A DNA stretch of 9,472 nt from Planctomycetaceae bacterium (GTDB taxonomy: Bacteria; Planctomycetota; Planctomycetia; Pirellulales; Thermoguttaceae). The position numbers and the translations under genes were made by a program. The DNA lies in the NCBI GenBank assembly GCA_031257725.1, contig JAIROD010000172.1, positions 1 to 9,472 of the forward strand, written 5' to 3'. The notes under the pieces were generated by a model. That model did no database searches, was not told where the DNA came from, and saw nothing but the letters and a program-made list of their open reading frames with translations. Of the stretch, positions 6,457 to 9,472 are shown in pieces; the first letter of the stretch is position 1; the number at the start of each line of letters is the position of its first letter.

Positions 6457-6650
6457 AAATTAGATAAATTGGGGCAGGCAACCGTAGGTGAAAGCCCTTT
6501 GCCGAAAGGTTGCGTTGCCGATAGGCAATGGGGTTGTTTTGTAAAAAAAATGAGGTAAAAATAAGGTGGTTGAAAAAATCAAAATCCTTGCGAAAATTTC
6601 ATTGAGGAATTTCCAAAAACTAATTTTATTCGACTTCGGTCGGATTTTAA
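6457..6650 (+). ncRNA. Candidate structured RNA or 5' leader
   Basis: The 6471-6541 stretch is GC-rich and foldable inside an AT-rich gap. Seen by eye: TTGCC-GATA-GGCAA (6515-6528); CCTTT-GCCG-AAAGG (6496-6509); GCAACC (6478-6483) with GGTTGC (6508-6513), which competes with the former; and GGGC (6472-6475) with GCCC (6494-6497), a further alternative. CAACC could also pair with GGTTG at 6532-6536. The ends may close, AAATTAG (6457-6463) with CTAATTT (6620-6626) and TTGG (6469-6472) with CCAA (6613-6616). A UUCG-capped stem follows at 6628-6645. Mutually exclusive pairings before a terminator-like stem 49 bp upstream of a gene fit a riboswitch or attenuator for the C26 hydrolase, or a separate small RNA. 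I recognise no known class: no B12 box, c-di-GMP, glycine, fluoride, SRP or tmRNA signature. Confidence 0.35.
6628..6645 (+). terminator. UUCG-capped hairpin, possible terminator
   Basis: ATTCGAC (6628-6634) pairs with GTCGGAT (6639-6645) around a TTCG loop, giving seven pairs including one G/T. TTTAAT follows at 6646-6651, a short and imperfect T-tract. It could end the small RNA proposed just upstream, or serve as the conditional terminator of a leader before the start codon at 6695. Confidence 0.4.
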
Positions 6651-6694
6651 TCGACTGAATAATTACGAAACAGTCCTATTTTGTTTGTGCTGAT

Positions 6695-7441
6695 ATGTTG
6701 TTTGTACCTAGACCATTGATTGGAATTGTACCGCTTTATGATGAACCGCGTAACAGTTTTTGGATGCTTCCCGGTTACATGCAGGCGATAGAACATGCCG
6801 GAGGTATTCCGGTGATGTTGCCGTTGTCGTCGGAACCTTCATGTCTCCGTCAATTAGCGCAGCAACTTGACGGATTTCTGTTTAGCGGCGGTCAGGATGT
6901 TGCGCCGGAACTCTACGGTGAGCAACCGGCTGATTATTGCGGAGCGGTATGTTCCGAACGCGACGCAATGGAAAAAACATTATTGGAATTTGTACTGGAA
7001 TTCGATAAACCGGTCTTCGGAATTTGTCGCGGTATTCAGTTTATGAACGTTTTTTTAGGCGGAACACTTTATCAGGATATTCCGTCACAGCTTCAAACGG
7101 AAATCGTCATTCCGCACCGCCAGAAACCGCCATACCATGAACCGGTTCACTCCGTTACCGTTGAACCGGAAACTCCCTTGTTTTGTGTTCTTCAAACCGG
7201 TGAAACTCTGTCTAATACGCCGTTCGAGATTCCGGTCAACAGTTTTCATCATCAAGGAATCCGCCGATTGGCTGCGGAGTTGAAAACTGCGGCTTGCGCA
7301 CCGGACGGACTTATCGAAGCGGTTTATCATCCCAACAAACGTTTGGTCTTTGCAGTTCAGTGGCATCCCGAATTTTCATGGCAAAACGATTCAAACAGCC
7401 GTAAAATTTTTTCCTATTTCGTTCAAAATTGCGGAGAGTAA
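6695..7441 (+). CDS. Class I glutamine amidotransferase-like hydrolase (peptidase C26, PuuD-like)
   Basis: This 248-residue enzyme belongs to the family that hydrolyses gamma-glutamyl bonds. Its best known member, PuuD, cleaves gamma-glutamyl-GABA during putrescine breakdown. The substrate here is not known. The start LIGIVPLYDE (8-17) is typical. Next come the oxyanion-side segment SGGQDVAPELYGE (64-76), the nucleophile elbow FGICRGIQFMNVFLGGTLYQDI (Cys111), NSFHHQGIR (182-190), and QWHPEF (222-227) with His224 and Glu226 completing the triad. There is no signal peptide, so it is cytoplasmic. Length is normal for the family. No ribosome site is visible before 6695, and a 425-470 bp non-coding region with a candidate structured RNA precedes it. 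The exported HEAT/TPR gene starts 4 bp after its stop, so they are probably cotranscribed. No other putrescine genes are nearby, so the puuD name is not assigned. Confidence 0.93.
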   Translation: MLFVPRPLIGIVPLYDEPRNSFWMLPGYMQAIEHAGGIPVMLPLSSEPSCLRQLAQQLDGFLFSGGQDVAPELYGEQPADYCGAVCSERDAMEKTLLEFVLEFDKPVFGICRGIQFMNVFLGGTLYQDIPSQLQTEIVIPHRQKPPYHEPVHSVTVEPETPLFCVLQTGETLSNTPFEIPVNSFHHQGIRRLAAELKTAACAPDGLIEAVYHPNKRLVFAVQWHPEFSWQNDSNSRKIFSYFVQNCGE

Positions 7442-7445
7442 ATTT

Positions 7446-9221
7446 ATGTTCCGTTTTTTATGGTGCAGTATTATGATTTTGTTATTGACAACAACAGTTG
7501 TTGTCTTCGGTGAAGAAACACCGGTGAATAATACATCGGTGAATAATACATCGGTAAACGATACGCCGGAGAATGATGAGATTCGGCAATTGATACAAAA
7601 ACTTGGCGACGACAGTTATGTAGTCCGTCAACGTGCGGAAGCGCAATTGTTCCGAATTGGCGTGGACGCTTTTGCCGAACTTCAACGTGCGAAAAAGAAT
7701 AAAGATGTTGAAATTGTTCGTCGTGCGGAACGGCTTCTTGCACGGTTTGAAAATCTTTTTCTGGTCTTGGAAGATCGGTCACTCTATTTTTGGATTGCCC
7801 AATATGCTTTTAATATGAATGTAACCGAAAAGGCGGGAATTTTGTGGATTCTTGCCCGACCGTTTTATGATGCTCCCAACGGTGAAGGGTTGCCGACACT
7901 TTGTCGGGTTGTCCGTTTTGATACGGAGTATTCACTTCGTGCTGAAGCGGCAAAATGTCTGATGGCGTTACCGCCGTCCATTCCCTCCAAGCAGCGGCAA
8001 TGGTTTCGCACGATTCGTGAGACGCTTTCCAATTCCGGCGATGATTATTTGTTGCAATTAGTTGCGGAATTCGCCCGGCTTCGTTGTGAGCTGGACGAGT
8101 TGAAAGATGACACAGAAAAAAAATCTCAAAACGAAGCCAAACAAACGAAACGACCGGTCAACTATCCTGTTGCGCTCAATGCGGACAATTCTATTCGGCA
8201 ACGTGTTCTCCAACTCACCGACCGGATTGCGGAATTTCAATCCAAGCCGGAACACAGTGTTTTTCAGTCCGGCAACATGAACGATATTCTTCTGTTTTAC
8301 GCTTTGGCGGAAATTCAGGATATTGCCGGTTTGACGGTGGAACGTGACCGGAGTATTCAAGCGGCGTTGGCAGTTCGTACCGAATCGCTTGGCAATGAAC
8401 ATCCGCTGAATGTTCTTAGCGACGAGGAGGTGAAACAACCGTTTTATGATCATTTTGCGGTTGGACGCATTTTAAAGCAGAAATTTCGTCTCCATTGGGC
8501 ATTGCGTCATTTCCAACTGGTCAGTGAGGAAAGCGGGCATCTTTCGTTAAAAATCAACGCCAACGCTCATGCTGCGGAAACATCGGGACTTTTGTGTAAT
8601 TATTCAGAGGCAACCCGTTATTTCGACAACGCGATTGAATTGGTTGAGAGTAATGAGTATGCGAAAATGTTCAACAATGCGAAACAGATTTCCGCGCAAT
8701 ACCATGCGGATCGATTACTTTGCCTTGCTCGGTCTGCTGTGGAGCAGGAAGATTGGTTAAAAGCGACAGAATTGGTCAAGCAAGGTTTGAAAAGTAATCC
8801 TTTGGAAATTGATCTTTTAATACTTGGCTATCGACTTTCTGATTCTGATCCGGTATTTCGTGAAGAGTTGAAATTGAAAAATGATCGAGCCTTATTGCAA
8901 ATCGAGCGAAATATTCACCTACAGGCGGTTGAACCGGAACGTCGTTCTTGGTTTATTGCCCAAGCCTGTAATGAAGCGGCGTGGCTTCTTGCCGGAACGG
9001 GCGGCAATTATGTTTCGGCGTTGGCGTTAAGTGAAGCCGCACTCAAGGCGGAGCCGGAAGATTGTAGTTGGCTTGACACATTAGCCCATGTTTATTTTCT
9101 CGGCAAACAATACGACAAAGCCGTTGAAATCCAAGAAAAGGTGGTTCGCCTTGCTCCCGAATCCGCTATCTTTCGGCAATCATTAGAACGGTTTCGAAAA
9201 GAACTCGCAACTATTCAGTAG
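7446..9221 (+). CDS. Exported HEAT-like/TPR repeat protein
   Basis: This 591-residue protein of unknown function has a Sec-type signal (MFRFLWCSIMILLLTTTVVVFG, cleavage probably after Gly22). A low-complexity linker of PVNNT-like repeats follows at 26-45. Residues 45-103 are a HEAT-like pair (LGDDSYVVRQRAEAQLFRIG, then EIVRRAERLLARFE), in a form frequent in planctomycete secreted proteins. The middle is helical, with a charged stretch at 213-236. TPR-like helices occur near 375-455 and clear TPRs at 505-585 (SALALSEAALKAEPED, then KAVEIQEKVVRLAPES). It should be an extracytoplasmic scaffold; no catalytic motif was seen. The start at 7446 has GGAG nine bases upstream, overlapping the end of the hydrolase gene. 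The frame is open further upstream to 7350 inside that gene, which is not used. The last codons and stop lie inside dispersed element A (9209-9244). Confidence 0.88.
   Translation: MFRFLWCSIMILLLTTTVVVFGEETPVNNTSVNNTSVNDTPENDEIRQLIQKLGDDSYVVRQRAEAQLFRIGVDAFAELQRAKKNKDVEIVRRAERLLARFENLFLVLEDRSLYFWIAQYAFNMNVTEKAGILWILARPFYDAPNGEGLPTLCRVVRFDTEYSLRAEAAKCLMALPPSIPSKQRQWFRTIRETLSNSGDDYLLQLVAEFARLRCELDELKDDTEKKSQNEAKQTKRPVNYPVALNADNSIRQRVLQLTDRIAEFQSKPEHSVFQSGNMNDILLFYALAEIQDIAGLTVERDRSIQAALAVRTESLGNEHPLNVLSDEEVKQPFYDHFAVGRILKQKFRLHWALRHFQLVSEESGHLSLKINANAHAAETSGLLCNYSEATRYFDNAIELVESNEYAKMFNNAKQISAQYHADRLLCLARSAVEQEDWLKATELVKQGLKSNPLEIDLLILGYRLSDSDPVFREELKLKNDRALLQIERNIHLQAVEPERRSWFIAQACNEAAWLLAGTGGNYVSALALSEAALKAEPEDCSWLDTLAHVYFLGKQYDKAVEIQEKVVRLAPESAIFRQSLERFRKELATIQ
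7518..7577 (+). repeat. Four 15-bp in-frame repeats
   Basis: Units at 7518, 7533, 7548 and 7563 follow ACATCGGTGAATAAT with increasing change. They encode the pentads TPVNN, TSVNN, TSVND and TPEND just after the signal peptide. The first two differ at one base, which points to recent duplication. The repeats probably form a flexible spacer between the signal cleavage site and the HEAT-like part. Confidence 0.85.
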
Positions 9222-9244
9222 CGATCCTATCATTTATCATCAGT
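9209..9244 (+). repeat. Dispersed repeat, element A, full copy
   Basis: This copy matches the minus-strand copy at 1006-1041 at 33 of 36 positions, with an identical 16-base start (AACTATTCAGTAGCGA) and 13-base end (ATTTATCATCAGT). It begins inside the HEAT/TPR gene and supplies its stop codon TAG at 9219-9221. Confidence 0.75.
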
Positions 9245-9255
9245 CGTCCAATAAT

Positions 9256-9273
9256 CAATTGTAGGGCTACATT
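9256..9273 (+). repeat. Single unit of element B
   Basis: CAATTGTAGGGCTACATT is identical to the unit core in the 1669-1894 array, about 7.4 kb away. It stands alone here, so the array unit is a dispersed element that can occur singly and was probably amplified in place elsewhere. Confidence 0.85.
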
Positions 9274-9277
9274 GGGG

Positions 9278-9360
9278 AATCTCTCAACATTCAGAATTTA
9301 CCGAAAGTTAACGGCGTGGGCTTGCCCCGCGTTGTTCGACTCAACTCCCAACACGGTAAC
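9278..9360. repeat. Decayed element C copy
   Basis: The linker-like start GAATCTCTCAACATTCAGAA leads into GTTAAC at 9307-9312 and an intact left arm (GGCGTGGGCTTGCCCCGCG). The right arm is cut down to ACACGGTAAC and lacks the inner ACGGGG/CCCCGT hairpin seen in the 3224-3812 copies. It follows element B by a few bases. Confidence 0.85.
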
Positions 9361-9430
9361 TGTCTATTTTATCATCAATCCGTTTTCTCATCATTCCTGT
9401 ACCAATTGCATTTGGTTTGAATGATTCTAT

Positions 9431-9453
9431 TGTCTAATCCCGCAGGGATGACA
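9431..9453. terminator. Weak hairpin, possible terminator
   Basis: ATCCC-GCA-GGGAT (9437-9449) is flanked by TGTC and GACA, which can add four pairs after a TA bulge. CTTTATT follows on the + strand. It lies about 210 bp after the HEAT/TPR stop and could be its terminator, but the loop is tight and the T-tract poor. The rest of 9361-9472 shows only another TCTCATCATTC (9386-9396), the 11-mer that brackets the element C block. Confidence 0.3.
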
Positions 9454-9472
9454 CTTTATTAACCGTATGCTT

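Noticed and set aside
6471..6545. Known riboswitch (cobalamin, c-di-GMP-I, fluoride) or SRP/tmRNA/RNase P RNA
   Set aside because: Short resemblances such as GGTGAAA and CGAAAGG occur, but the diagnostic conserved blocks of those classes are missing.
7350..7445. HEAT/TPR protein starting inside the hydrolase gene
   Set aside because: The signal peptide begins at 7446 with a GGAG nine bases upstream. The earlier part is an out-of-frame shadow of the hydrolase C-terminus.

Overview
The window looks like a chromosomal segment of a planctomycete with moderate to low GC. This is inferred from gene content. A secreted protein joins HEAT-like repeats to TPRs in a style common in Planctomycetota. 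A DUF2344 gene is followed by an RNase E/G gene. An M16 peptidase carries the sequence RLYWELVD..GVADSAE. No rRNA, tRNA, CRISPR array, integrase, transposase or phage gene was seen. Seven protein genes are supported. No dedicated defence, secretion or biosynthetic system is visible. The unusual content lies between the genes.

Layout: 1-239 is non-coding and holds two inverted repeats. 240-935 (-) encodes a small TPR lipoprotein. 936-1142 is a divergent intergenic region with one copy of a dispersed repeat (element A). 1143-1688 (+) is tsaE. Its last codons run into an 11-unit, 21-bp tandem array (element B, 1669-1894), which fills the gap to the convergent M16 metallopeptidase gene at 1943-3190 (-). 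3199-3889 is a block of six REPIN-like inverted-pair elements (element C), followed by an AT-only 8-bp microsatellite. 3906-5507 (-) encodes an RNase E/G catalytic protein, and 5574-6224 (-) encodes the DUF2344 protein just upstream of it. 6225-6694 is a long non-coding region with a candidate structured RNA or leader on the + strand. 6695-7441 (+) is a class I glutamine-amidotransferase-like hydrolase (peptidase C26/PuuD type). 4 bp after it lies 7446-9221 (+), an exported HEAT/TPR protein. 9222-9472 carries one copy each of elements A, B and C in a row, then a small hairpin.

Functional links: DUF2344 and RNase E/G form a probable RNA-related transcription unit (66 bp apart, same strand). 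TsaE belongs to the tRNA t6A37 pathway. The hydrolase and the HEAT/TPR gene form a probable two-gene operon. The TPR lipoprotein and the HEAT/TPR protein are exported and probably act as scaffolds, with unknown partners. The three repeat families recur in gene-flanking positions, so they are probably genome-wide. That makes them, together with the RNA candidate at 6457-6650, the main leads. All coordinates and pairings were worked out by eye, with no folding or database search.
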